Source: CAZJRB01 sp964547995 (GTDB lineage: Bacteria; Planctomycetota; Planctomycetia; Pirellulales; Thermoguttaceae). From it: a stretch of 49,399 nucleotides of DNA. The translations under genes were made by a program, and so were the position numbers. This document shows, piece after piece, positions 14,092 to 21,674 of the stretch. The notes beneath the pieces are model-generated. The model ran no database searches and was not told where the DNA came from. It saw only the letters and a list, made by a program, of their open reading frames with translations. Positions within the stretch are counted from its first letter, which is position 1; each line of letters starts with the position of its first letter. Where the stretch lies: positions 1-49,399 of the forward strand of contig CAZJRB010000045.1 of the NCBI GenBank assembly GCA_964547995.1, given 5' to 3'.

Positions 14092-14949
14092 CTACTCAAA
14101 GGCTTCCTGGAACTGCTGATCCAACTCCAAGGCCCGACGCTTCACTTCCTCGAACGGCAGCTTGCCGTCGCGGATCTCCAACAGCTCATCACGGTGCTCG
14201 CCCACATCGACACGGATCTCACCCGTCTCCAAGGCGGCGATCCCCGAATGGAGCAACCGGATCAGGTGCATGGCGTGCTTCGCCTTGAACGTGCCCTTGC
14301 TCTTCTGGGCATTTGCCATCCGCCGGAACTGGCTCAGGACGTATCCGGAGTAGGTCTTGTAGACGTGCTTGGACAGGAAGGCGTGTCGCATCGCACGCAG
14401 TTCCTCCGCCGTCTCGTCGGCCTTCAGCACCAGCGGGGTCCAGAGCGTCTCCAGCACGCTGGGATTGGCCTTCAGGGCAAGCCGGAGGAACTTCTCCAAC
14501 TCCCAGTAGACCTCGTCCTGGTCGTCGTCCTTGTATTCAAGTTGCTCGGGCAGCCGGCGCAGCGACCACTGTAGCCGGGCCGGCGGCAGGAAGATTCCCC
14601 GCAGGTCGTCATCGGAGTCGTCGGTGGCCAGACCGAACGCCTTCGAGCCGACCTGGCACTGGTAGATGATGTAGGGCCGGAGATCCTCGTTGACGTCGCC
14701 TAGCACATCGTCGATTTCACGCCGGCGCAGGGCCAACTCACCGAAATATGCCTTCACCGTGGCGCCGTCCGTGAACCGCACCACGTACGCCTCGTTGTTG
14801 CTTGGCGGGGCCTCGACGACGACGCTGCCGGCAGGTTTGTGCTCCTCGCCGTTGGGCAGGGCTTTGGCGACCTTCACGACGACCTGCGTACCGGGCGAGA
14901 TCACGAAGTCGGGTTGGAGCTTGCGGATGGAGTGCTCGTCGGTGGACAT
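14092..14949 (-). CDS. RlaP-like nucleotidyltransferase, gene 1, with N-terminal accessory domain
   Basis: 285 residues. The first ~90 residues (VISPGTQVVVKVAK..., RFTDGATVKAYFGELALRRRE) look like a small beta domain absent from gene 2. The catalytic signature QVGSKAFGLATDDSDDDLRG carries the D-x-D-type acidic cluster near residue 108. The C-terminal half has AKHAMHLIRLLHSGIAALETGEIRV, the same helical fold as gene 2. ATG 14949 is preferred over GTG 14958 because it fits conserved spacing after GGTGG. Divergence between the two copies suggests a heterodimer or two substrates. Confidence 0.85.
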   Translation of the reverse strand: MSTDEHSIRKLQPDFVISPGTQVVVKVAKALPNGEEHKPAGSVVVEAPPSNNEAYVVRFTDGATVKAYFGELALRRREIDDVLGDVNEDLRPYIIYQCQVGSKAFGLATDDSDDDLRGIFLPPARLQWSLRRLPEQLEYKDDDQDEVYWELEKFLRLALKANPSVLETLWTPLVLKADETAEELRAMRHAFLSKHVYKTYSGYVLSQFRRMANAQKSKGTFKAKHAMHLIRLLHSGIAALETGEIRVDVGEHRDELLEIRDGKLPFEEVKRRALELDQQFQEAFE

Positions 14950-15349
14950 GGCCACCACCTACAGATTGGATCAGTGAAACGCCCCTTCTACAGACAGCAG
15001 TCTATCAGGGGGAGTTCGCCCTGACGAAAGCCAGACACCTACTATTATGAGGGGAGATAGCAACTCGCAAGAGCCGCCTGCTTTGCCTTTCGGAGGCTCT
15101 GAGGTCCATTCTGTCGCCCACTTCCAGTCAACGGTTGGGTGGGGTTACAGCTTCCCGGCTAGCAAGCGGCATGGACGGTCTTCTATGGCATCTGAGGGCA
15201 TGTCCCATCGGCATCCATTCGTTCGCCCGATTGTGGTCCCAATCGTCGTCAAAAAGGTATCACCAAAGGTATCACCGAGGCCCAAAAACGAGGAAAGGGA
15301 TCACGAATCAATCTTCGTAATCCCTTTTGTATCAATGACTTCTGTTCAG
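14950..15349. other. Intergenic stretch upstream of the RlaP pair
   Basis: Contains the presumed promoter of the leftward nucleotidyltransferase operon, not assigned. I looked for a -24/-12 sigma-54 promoter, as known for some RNA-repair operons, and did not find one with correct spacing. A strong hairpin lies at 15294-15327. A short direct repeat of GGTATCACC occurs twice at about 15256-15275. No gene seen. Confidence 0.45.
15294..15327 (-). terminator. Hairpin terminator downstream of tRNA-Pro(CGG)
   Basis: Fourteen-base near-perfect stem AAAGGGATCACGAA / TTCGTAATCCCTTT with a six-base loop. It lies 23 bases past the end of the leftward tRNA, so it most likely ends that transcript; the flanking A and T runs allow use on either strand. 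Confidence 0.65.
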
Positions 15350-15424
15350 TCGGGGCGACTGGATTTGAACCAGCGACCTCTGCGTCCCGAACGCAGCGCT
15401 CTAGCCAGGCTGAGCTACGCCCCG
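15350..15424 (-). tRNA. tRNA-Pro(CGG)
   Basis: On the reverse strand: acceptor CGGGGCG/CGCCCCG, anticodon arm CTGCG-TTCGGGA-CGCAG, T-arm CTGG-TTCAAAT-CCAG, A73. This is a textbook cloverleaf, unlike many of the array tRNAs. Confidence 0.95.
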
Positions 15425-15597
15425 CATGTCGTAAGTTGTTTCATGTAAATGACTTGCGTCAGATTGTCCGTCTTGAATTCTGCACGCTTTGCAATTTTGT
15501 TTATTTTTTGGATATTTAAGGTACGGAAGCAAGGCCAACGACCATGTAGATTACCTAATGGCAGTTGGAAGGTAAATAGGAGACGAGCGAGGCGGCC

Positions 15598-15890
15598 ATG
15601 AAACGCATCGTTATTTTCGCGTCGCTGATTTTCATTTCGTGTATGTTGGCCGTCGAACCGGCTCCGGCAGTGGAGCCAGATCAACCGGCAGCCAAGCAGT
15701 TTACCGTTTCCCCGATTGGCCGGGGTCGAGAGGCCGATGGTTGTACTACAATCGTGCTAGACAAGAAATATCCGTCGGGGCTTCTCGGGCTGGATAGGAT
15801 ATCGCACATTTAATCGCCACGACCCTGTGCAAAATCGTTTCCGTGAAGGATAATGTGGTCGAGCTTAACGGCCCCCAACGCCACCATACC
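15598..15890 (+). pseudogene. TrmO/TsaA-type tRNA methyltransferase remnant (with signal peptide)
   Basis: The first frame gives a signal peptide (MKRIVIFASLIFISCMLAV) and the TrmO start KQFTVSPIGRGREADGCTT then IVLDKKYPSGLLGLDRISH, ending at a stop at 15811-15813. In another frame directly after, LIATTLCKIVSVKDNVVELN matches a later part of the same family. The middle (about 70 residues, including the RPNP-type region) is missing. An internal deletion with a frameshift has therefore killed the gene. The intact family methylates t6A37 of tRNA; exported-looking forms are of unknown function. Confidence 0.7.
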
Positions 15891-15931
15891 ATGGCGGTTG
15901 AACAGGAAATAAGGATCGGCATCGGCAAAAG

Positions 15932-15952
15932 CCCCGGCACTGCGTGCCGGGG
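15932..15952 (+). terminator. GC-rich hairpin
   Basis: Nine-base perfect stem CCCCGGCAC / GTGCCGGGG with a three-base loop, 14 bases before a TTTTTT run. Possible terminator between the TrmO remnant and the next operon. Confidence 0.5.
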
Positions 15953-15988
15953 TTCCCCGTTCGCCTTTTTTCTACGACCGGCAATCAC

Positions 15989-16240
15989 ATGACGTGCAAG
16001 TGGTATCCCATCTGTCCGATGAAGTGGTTTACCGAAGCCGGGAAGCTTGACCACCGGTGGACGGACGAATTCTGCAAGGGCGACTGGCAGCGATGTGTCC
16101 GCTATCAGATGGAGCAGCGCGGAGAGCCGCATCCGGACTGGATGCTGCCCGACGGCACTATGGATGAAGGTCTTCGCAGAGGTTCCGGAGGTTCCGTGGC
16201 ACAAAAACAACACCCTGTTGAGGAGCAGCGAGCTAGATGA
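15989..16240 (+). CDS. Small conserved Cys-motif protein
   Basis: 83 residues starting MTCKWYPICPMKWFTEAG. Text such as CKWYPICPMK, FCKGDWQRCVRYQMEQRG and PHPDWMLPDGTMDE is characteristic of a small conserved family found in archaea and deep-branching bacteria, sometimes beside uracil-DNA glycosylase genes; its function is unknown to me. Four cysteines (about residues 3, 9, 30, 36) could bind a metal or Fe-S cluster. The stop overlaps the start of the next gene as ATGA, so translation is coupled to the thiazole synthase. No clear ribosome site precedes the ATG. Confidence 0.7.
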   Translation: MTCKWYPICPMKWFTEAGKLDHRWTDEFCKGDWQRCVRYQMEQRGEPHPDWMLPDGTMDEGLRRGSGGSVAQKQHPVEEQRAR

Positions 16241-17016
16241 GCCGATTGGAAGAAACAGAGATTTCCAAGGCGATCCTGTGTGCGTATCACGAGAAGTTGT
16301 TGGACCGGATCGTGAGCGACGTGATCATCGTGGGTGCGGGCCCGTCGGGGATGATGGCAGCAGTTTATCTCGCGCGCAAGGGTTTGAAGGTCACCCTGTT
16401 GGAAAAGCGGCTGACGCCGGGCGGCGGCGTGTGGGGCGGCGGCATGGCAATGCCCGAAGTCGTCGTACAACACGATGCCTTGCACTTGCTGGACGACGCC
16501 GGCGTCCGGTACGAACATCGAGGCGACGACCTGTATACTGCCAGCGCCATTGAGTTGGCCACTGGGCTTTGTTTGAAGGCCGTCCAAACCGGCGCCGCGC
16601 TACTGAACTTGACGATGGCAGAGGACGTGTGTGTCCGCGGGGGTCGCGTTACCGGCGTCGTTGCAAATCGCACGATGATTGCCGAATCGCTTCCGATCGA
16701 TCCCATCACGTTCTCGGCAAAGGCCGTTCTCGACGCCACGGGTCATGAGGCAGCCGTGGCCGAATGTCTTCGCAAGCGGGGCCTCTTGCCCGAAACCGAT
16801 TCGGGCACGTACCTCGGCGAAGGCCCGATGGATGCCGCGTCGGGAGAAGCCTTCGTGGTCGAAAACGCCGGGGAGGTCTTCCCGGGGCTGTGGGTTTCCG
16901 GAATGAGTGTCTGCGCAACGCTGGGCGGTCCCCGCATGGGGCCGATTTTCGGCGGAATGCTTCTCTCCGGCGAGCGTGTGGCCGGACTCATTGCCTCCGC
17001 ACTGGAAGGAACGTAA
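16237..17016 (+). CDS. thi4: Thi4-type thiazole synthase
   Basis: 259 residues of the Thi4 fold, which makes the thiazole half of thiamine from NAD, glycine and sulfide. The FAD/NAD motif is VIIVGAGPSGMMAAVYLARKG (residues 29-49), then GGGVWGGGMAMPEVVVQ, GVVANRTMIAE, DATGHEAAVAE and the C-terminal GGPRMGPIFGGMLLSGERVA. Where yeast Thi4 has its sacrificial Cys (SCMDP) and archaeal forms a His (HVDP), this protein reads LPIDP. It is therefore not a suicide enzyme and would need external sulfide. It is preceded and translationally coupled by the small Cys protein. Confidence 0.85.
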   Translation: MSRLEETEISKAILCAYHEKLLDRIVSDVIIVGAGPSGMMAAVYLARKGLKVTLLEKRLTPGGGVWGGGMAMPEVVVQHDALHLLDDAGVRYEHRGDDLYTASAIELATGLCLKAVQTGAALLNLTMAEDVCVRGGRVTGVVANRTMIAESLPIDPITFSAKAVLDATGHEAAVAECLRKRGLLPETDSGTYLGEGPMDAASGEAFVVENAGEVFPGLWVSGMSVCATLGGPRMGPIFGGMLLSGERVAGLIASALEGT

Positions 17017-17176
17017 ATCACCGGGCGCCGCCATAACCAGCTACGTATTTGGTCCGGTGCTCTCACGCCGGCTCGGCCGCCCCTGCAAACACAAGCCGAA
17101 GGAGGGTTGTACTACCAGGCAACGCAGTAGCGTTACCCCTTTGAACAGGGTGTTTAATCCTCCACGCGCCAATTCG

Positions 17177-17212
17177 AAGCAGCCCCGGGTGAGCAATCAC
17201 CCGGGGCTGCTT
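17177..17212. terminator. Strong hairpin terminator between convergent genes
   Basis: Sixteen-base perfect stem AAGCAGCCCCGGGTGA / TCACCCGGGGCTGCTT with a GCAA tetraloop. It lies between thi4 (+) and the Tat-exported Cys-rich gene (-), so it can serve both strands. Confidence 0.8.
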
Positions 17213-17258
17213 GACATGGGACCTCTTTGCCGATCCCGCGCGCAAAGCTTGGGTGCGT

Positions 17259-17621
17259 CTAGCCCATCCGTTTCCCGATCATGTCAATGAACGACTGCGC
17301 GTAAGGCTTGCCGATGAGCTTCTTGCACTTGGTAAACATTTTGCACCCGGTGCCGCAGTAGTCGATTTTCTTCATCGCGGCACACTTGAGGACGGGACAC
17401 GGCTTCTTTTTCAACATTGCGGCACTTGCATCCTTACCCGATGCACAACCCATGCACTTTTTGGCTTTCATCAACGGGCATGCCATGCACGCAAGGCCGC
17501 AGGCGCCAATCATGGCTTTCTTCTCCGCGGCAACAGCTTCGCCCGTCGCGGCAAGGACAATTGCTCCGGTAGCCGCCGCCGGCACACCTTTGCTGAGAAA
17601 CTCGCGACGCGAAACACTCAT
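17259..17621 (-). CDS. Tat-exported Cys-rich protein (DUF3795-like)
   Basis: 120 residues. The twin-arginine signal SRREFLSKGVPAAATGAIVL is followed by AAE and a likely cleavage site. The mature part is dense in cysteine: GACGLACMACPLMKAKKCMG, KKPCPVLKCAAMKKIDYC and KMFTKCKK, with spacing like DUF3795 proteins thought to bind metal. Start ATG 17621 is chosen because AAAGGAG lies 8 bases upstream; nearer ATGs are too close. Tat export suggests a folded, cofactor-loaded protein. Its neighbour, an EFR1-type ferredoxin membrane protein, suggests a redox role. Confidence 0.78.
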   Translation of the reverse strand: MSVSRREFLSKGVPAAATGAIVLAATGEAVAAEKKAMIGACGLACMACPLMKAKKCMGCASGKDASAAMLKKKPCPVLKCAAMKKIDYCGTGCKMFTKCKKLIGKPYAQSFIDMIGKRMG

Positions 17622-17860
17622 GATCATGGCTCCTTTCATCTGTGGTGACAATAAAGTGCGGTAGGGCCGCTCGTTTCCGTTTCGTGCCGTATTCGGCATC
17701 ACGAGCAATAGGATATCTGCTCGTTGCGAAGTAAACAAGTGTCCTGCGTAAAGATCCCCCGGTTTTGTGCCGCTGTTGGAACAGGGTGCGTGGGCCACCG
17801 GACGATACTGAGACTCAACCTCAGTGCTCTGCCACTCGCTCACAAAGGGTGACAGACAAA

Positions 17861-18982
17861 TCACCGTGCCGGCGGTGGCAAAATACTGTCACGAAATTCG
17901 GAACTCGTCTTTCGATCGATCCTAAGGTCGTCCACCTCCGTACCCGGCTCGTGATAACGACGATACCAACGAGTCAACGTCGTGTAGGTAAACAAGACGT
18001 TGACCCATCGAATCCGGATTAGAACCCAAAAAACGAGGTAGGTCAAGAGAATCGCCAGAAGGAAGTAAACATATTGGACGAAGAAGTGGACGGCAACATG
18101 ATTAAGGGTACCGACCCATGGGGCAAGTGGGGAAAGCCACTCGAACAACCAATATGCGATCGGCATGGTTACCAGAAAAAAGAGTATCACGGCCCAAGAA
18201 TGTCCGGCTTCAATTGCCCGCGCCGGACAGTACGCCATGCAACGCATGCAGCTTTCGCAGGAAAAGGTCCAATAAGGCCTGGGGCGTTTCTTGCCCCAAA
18301 TACGAACCGCGCCGAACGGGCAGTTCTTGGCGCACATCCCACAACCGGTACAGCGATTGTTGGCGAAGAATAGCTTCGCCAGAAAGAAACGTCCTGCGAG
18401 CAAATAGGCAGCGGAAACGGGCAACAGAAGCAACCCCAACAGCAGGCAAATCCAACTCCCGAACCACCTCTTGCCCGCCAGGACGCTCCTGATGTAGCGA
18501 TCGGTCTTCGGTTTGGCATGGGCAATGATGTCGGCGGCACTTTCGGGGCTGAATCCGGGATGAAACGCGATCCAGTTGGAGGGCATGTCGATGCCTTGCA
18601 CGCCGCGGACCCGGTATCCTTTGAGCCGGAGAATCAGCGCAAGCAGGTATCCGGCTGTGCCTTCCATCCCCGGGAGCCGCAACGGCCCGAACTTGGTGCC
18701 GGCCCGGGTAACCGCTACGAAGGCATGGGTTCTTTGCCCACGCGGCAACCGCCAAGCGAGACGGAGCATTGGCCAGGTTGCGGTAAAGGCATGGGCAGGC
18801 AACAGCAGTCCCACCAGGTGCTCTTCGCCCGTCTCGGAATGTGCGTCGGGGGGCCCCTGTTCGACGCCGCGAACCGTCACCGTCGTACCCTGCGACTGGA
18901 TCACCTCGGTCATCCAACGGGCAACCCGGCGCGTATTCCCCGTCCCGCTCATCACATGCAACACGGCATCCTTGTACTCCAA
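17861..18982 (-). CDS. EFR1-type protein: flavodoxin fold + two 4Fe-4S clusters + membrane helices
   Basis: About 373 residues. A flavodoxin-like N-terminus has the FMN loop LHVMSGTGNTRRV. Then come a membrane segment (WICLLLGLLLLPVSAAYLLA), two 4Fe-4S motifs CTGCGMCAKNCP and CESCMRCMAYCP, and two or three further helices (AVILFFLVTMPIAYWLF, FVQYVYFLLAILLTYLVFWV). Such proteins move electrons between flavin, Fe-S clusters and the membrane; the partner is unknown. The TTG at 18982 has GGAGG seven bases upstream and gives the normal short N-terminus. ATG 19036 and TTG 19072 are alternatives. Confidence 0.8.
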   Translation of the reverse strand: MEYKDAVLHVMSGTGNTRRVARWMTEVIQSQGTTVTVRGVEQGPPDAHSETGEEHLVGLLLPAHAFTATWPMLRLAWRLPRGQRTHAFVAVTRAGTKFGPLRLPGMEGTAGYLLALILRLKGYRVRGVQGIDMPSNWIAFHPGFSPESAADIIAHAKPKTDRYIRSVLAGKRWFGSWICLLLGLLLLPVSAAYLLAGRFFLAKLFFANNRCTGCGMCAKNCPFGAVRIWGKKRPRPYWTFSCESCMRCMAYCPARAIEAGHSWAVILFFLVTMPIAYWLFEWLSPLAPWVGTLNHVAVHFFVQYVYFLLAILLTYLVFWVLIRIRWVNVLFTYTTLTRWYRRYHEPGTEVDDLRIDRKTSSEFRDSILPPPAR

Positions 18983-19154
18983 AGCAGCCACCTCCGGTTG
19001 CGAACATGGAACGAGCCGCCGTTTTCCGGGGACCATAACCGCTATTTTGGACAAGGCAAGCAACTTCGTCAATCTGTTCCATCTGGCAGTAGCGGAATCT
19101 TACCGGCATTTCCGGATTCCTTAGAAGGACGAGTGATTGCAGAAATGCAATGCT

Positions 19155-19277
19155 GGGCTTTGTCAGAAAACGGCGTGTAGCCACCGTCGCCAGACAGTGG
19201 AGACCCTCCTTTTGCGAGAGATTGGCACCTGCCAACCGCGTTCTGGCGAGCGTGGCTACCGTTTTCCGACAAGGCCT
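19155..19277. mobile_element. MITE-like element (123 bp)
   Basis: Imperfect terminal inverted repeats of about 35 bases: GGGCTTTGTCAGAAAACGG ... TAGCCACCGTCGCCAGA on the left and the complement of GGCCTTGTCGGAAAACGG ... TAGCCACGCTCGCCAGA on the right. No coding capacity. It sits in the 350-base gap between the EFR1-type gene and cysK and could mobilise only with a parent transposase elsewhere. The rest of that gap shows no gene. Confidence 0.6.
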
Positions 19278-19386
19278 GGAATGAACTCTGCACCATACAA
19301 GCCGGACAGAACCGCCTTGACAAAGCTAATTGAGAAGGGGAGACTACGACTTTTGCGATTGCCTTTACTTCTTCAGCCAACACTTC

Positions 19387-20280
19387 ATGCTCATGCTTAC
19401 TGATACTATCCTCGATTTGATCGGCAACACCCCGTTGGTTCGTCTCAAGGGGGAGAACATCTTCGCCAAAGCCGAGTTTCTCAACCCGGGCGGGAGCATC
19501 AAGGACCGTGTTGCCCTGGCGATGCTCGAAGGCGCCGAACGCGACGGCCGATTGAATCCGGACTCGATCATTTGCGAACCGACCAGTGGTAACACGGGTA
19601 TTGGCATTGCACTAATTGGGCGTCTGAAAGGCTACCATGTGAAGATCGTCATGCCGGAGGGCATGAGCGAGGAACGCAAGAAAATCATCAAGGCTTTGGG
19701 GGCGGAATTGATCCTCACGCCCGACGACGAGAGTATCGACGGTGCAGTACGGAGAGTCAACGAAATCGCCGCCGCCGATCCTCGGGTGTTCGTCCCGCAG
19801 CAATTCGAGAACCCCGATAATCCCCGCTGCCACTATGAGGACACCGCCCATGAACTCTGGCGGCAAATCCACGGCGAGGTTGACTGCTTCGTGGCGGGTG
19901 TCGGCAGCGGCGGTACGTTGCAGGGTGTCGGTAAATTCCTCAAGGAGCATAAGCCAAACGTCAAGATTGTGGCCGTCGAACCCAAGGATGTCTCCGCGCT
20001 GTTGGGCCACGAGCCGGGGCTGCACCAAATCCAGGGCATTGGTGATGGATTCGTCCCCGCCGTGCTTGACATCTCCCTTGTGGATGAAGTCCTTGAGGTT
20101 ACCGACGGGGACGCCATCGAAACGACCAGGCAACTCAGCCGCGACCTGGGATTGCTGGTGGGCATCTCTTCCGGTGCAAATGTTTGGGCAGCCCGACAGT
20201 TAACCAAGCGGACGGATGGAAACATCGCCACGGTACTACCCGATCGGGCCGAACGGTACTTCAGCACGGCACTGTTGTGA
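19387..20280 (+). CDS. cysK: Cysteine synthase (O-acetylserine sulfhydrylase), PLP-dependent
   Basis: About 297 residues that make cysteine from O-acetylserine and sulfide. The text LTDTILDLIGNTPLVRL is the family start. The PLP lysine lies in NPGGSIKDRVA (about residue 40), SGNTGIGIA is the substrate loop, and GVGSGGTLQGVGKFL binds the PLP phosphate. The C-terminus GISSGANVWAA is normal. Start ATG 19387 or 19393; neither has a good ribosome site. Its sulfur link to the neighbouring Thi4 (sulfide-using) is suggestive. Confidence 0.92.
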   Translation: MLMLTDTILDLIGNTPLVRLKGENIFAKAEFLNPGGSIKDRVALAMLEGAERDGRLNPDSIICEPTSGNTGIGIALIGRLKGYHVKIVMPEGMSEERKKIIKALGAELILTPDDESIDGAVRRVNEIAAADPRVFVPQQFENPDNPRCHYEDTAHELWRQIHGEVDCFVAGVGSGGTLQGVGKFLKEHKPNVKIVAVEPKDVSALLGHEPGLHQIQGIGDGFVPAVLDISLVDEVLEVTDGDAIETTRQLSRDLGLLVGISSGANVWAARQLTKRTDGNIATVLPDRAERYFSTALL

Positions 20281-20318
20281 GGAAGCAGTCCAGGGCGAAG
20301 AAATCGGCATTGCGTGGG

Positions 20319-20537
20319 TTATGCTGCCGCCTGACGGAGCTGGTTGAGCGCCCTGCGCACCTCAGCCTGCACGTCGGCATCATTGTCTGCCAGCAACTCC
20401 CCGAGTTCCGGGACCGCGCAAACAGCGCGCTTCCCGTGCAATCGGAGCGCCCCGACAGCGTTTCGCCGTGTGACGGGGTCAGCATCATGTAATTGCCGAA
20501 TTAGCTTTGCGATCAGTGGATCTGACTCCGGAATCAT
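20319..20537 (-). CDS. Short HEAT-repeat protein
   Basis: 72 residues: MIPESDPLIAKLIRQLHDAD, PVTRRNAVGALRLHGKRAV and a second repeat PELGELLADNDADVQAEVRR. Two HEAT/phycocyanobilin-lyase-like helical repeats with no other domain, so a protein-binding role is likely. ATG 20537 is preferred to TTG 20555 because GAGG lies about nine bases before it. Convergent with cysK (38-base gap). Confidence 0.65.
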   Translation of the reverse strand: MIPESDPLIAKLIRQLHDADPVTRRNAVGALRLHGKRAVCAVPELGELLADNDADVQAEVRRALNQLRQAAA

Positions 20538-21050
20538 CGTTTCTAGCCTCAGCAATGCCTGTTGTGACGTGTTAGGAAGTAGCCTTCTACACGATCCCCG
20601 TATCGGCCAGAATTCCGCCCGAACTTCACAACACCTCTGTCAATGCATCTTCAAAGGTACGGCACCGCATCTGTGAGTATCGCGCATTGCATTTGTGCAA
20701 TCCTGCAATACAATGCCTTGGCCGTCGCTGACGCAGATCATGACACATGGCGACGCGAACGGTTTGGACGTCAGCCCTACCCCCTGTTGTAGAATTGCCC
20801 CACGATCAGGGGGTCACCATAAAAGGTGGCTGGAACCACCATTTGATACGGTTCGGGCCCAAAAGCTGCTACGGTTTCCTCACCGTCCCAGTAGCCGTAC
20901 GGGCCGCATCAAGTGGGGCGACATTAAACCGGGCGGCGATGGGGCTCCACGGTTGCAGGACAATCGCGGAGGCCCCAACCACCGCCGTCGTTACCCCGTC
21001 GTTTTCGCGGCCCTACCAACAATCAACGACGGAGTTTTTGCGTTGCAGTT
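20538..21050. other. Long intergenic stretch with a TTGCA-N4-TGCAA site
   Basis: 513 bases without recognisable protein text; the frames present lack ribosome sites and family motifs. It contains TTGCATTTGTGCAA at 20687-20700, matching the sites at 21612-21657. Possibly a decayed gene or IS; I cannot assign it. Confidence 0.4.
20687..20700. promoter_or_regulatory. Candidate activator site TTGCATTTGTGCAA
   Basis: Perfect TTGCA/TGCAA half-sites around a four-base centre, the same design as the three sites at 21612-21657. A TGCAATACAATGC follows. It could be a distant enhancer for the sigma-54 module or control of the HEAT-repeat gene. Confidence 0.45.
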
Positions 21051-21458
21051 TCAATGCGAGAATCGAAGTTGGCTGTGTTCACCGTCGTCAGCCGAGAATC
21101 GCTCCCGTTCCTGACAGCCACTGGCTTGCACCGCCGTCTCAGGACTCAGGTCCCCTTGGAAAAGGGCTGTCAACGCATCTTCGACTTCCCCGGTAACCCA
21201 GCCATACACGGTAACACCTGCCGACTGGAGCTTGGCAACAGACCAACAATCGATTCCGCCACAAACAACCGTATCCACATCGAGGTCGAGCAGCTTATTG
21301 ATTCGCACGTGTGGAGTCCAGTTTGGAACAGTGATTTCCTGGCGCACCGAGGGTTTCTCGTCATCGACGGATACCACAAGGATCGAACGCGCGTAGTCAA
21401 ACCGTGGCGATACACGGGTTGCAAAAGTCGGAATCGCAATTTTCTTGCCAATGCCCAT
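21051..21458 (-). CDS. NifX/NafY-type (dinitrogenase iron-molybdenum cofactor family) protein
   Basis: 135 residues: MGIGKKIAIPTFATRVSPRF, DYARSILVVSVDDEKPS, INKLLDLDVDTVVCGGIDCW and GVTVYGWVTGEVEDALTALF form the single NifX/NifB-C-terminal-like fold. This fold binds Fe-S or FeMo clusters in nitrogenase maturation and occurs in many non-nitrogen fixers with unknown roles. No nitrogenase gene is seen. Translation starts after GGAG. A -24/-12 promoter (21509-21524) and TTGCA sites lie directly upstream, followed by a divergently placed activator-type gene, so sigma-54 control is likely. Confidence 0.8.
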   Translation of the reverse strand: MGIGKKIAIPTFATRVSPRFDYARSILVVSVDDEKPSVRQEITVPNWTPHVRINKLLDLDVDTVVCGGIDCWSVAKLQSAGVTVYGWVTGEVEDALTALFQGDLSPETAVQASGCQERERFSADDGEHSQLRFSH

Positions 21459-21508
21459 TGAACCGTCTCCATCAGGCGCGGTTGCCCTTCATGGTGAACA
21501 ATGTTCCC

Positions 21509-21524
21509 TGCAGCAAACGTGCCG
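21509..21524 (-). promoter_or_regulatory. Sigma-54 (-24/-12) promoter for the NifX-like gene
   Basis: On the reverse strand CGGCACGTTTGCTGCA matches the consensus TGGCACG-N4-TTGCA at nine or more positions, with GG and GC at the obligatory 10-base spacing. It lies 50 bases before the gene start. Confidence 0.75.
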
Positions 21525-21611
21525 TTTGGGAATTGCCTGGCGAAAAAACCATAAGTTGTTGAACCGGCGAGAGATAGGGTTGCCTTGACAAGTGCCCGGA
21601 AAACGACGACA

Positions 21612-21657
21612 CTGCACCACTGCAATAAGGGTGCATTGCACAATTGCACTCGTGCAA
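21612..21657. promoter_or_regulatory. Three tandem TTGCA-N-TGCAA activator sites
   Basis: CTGCACCACTGCAA (21612-21624), TTGCACAATTGCA (21636-21648) and TTGCACTCGTGCAA (21644-21657) lie about 100-140 bases upstream of the -24/-12 promoter, the usual enhancer distance for bacterial AAA+ activators. The regulator gene at 21675-23018 ends 18 bases away. Confidence 0.65.
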
Positions 21658-21674
21658 CAAAGCGAGAGCCGCCA

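Noticed and set aside
14950..15349. Searched for a sigma-54 promoter upstream of the RlaP-like pair, as known for some RNA-repair operons.
   Set aside because: The best GG...GC pair has 11-base rather than 10-base spacing and poor flanks.
17622..17760. A GGCACG word upstream of the Tat Cys-rich gene as a -24 element.
   Set aside because: No GC at the -12 position.
20695..21196. Two overlapping forward frames (139 and 149 codons) in the 20.5-21.05 kb gap.
   Set aside because: No ribosome site, no recognisable domain and partial overlap with the NifX-like gene on the other strand.
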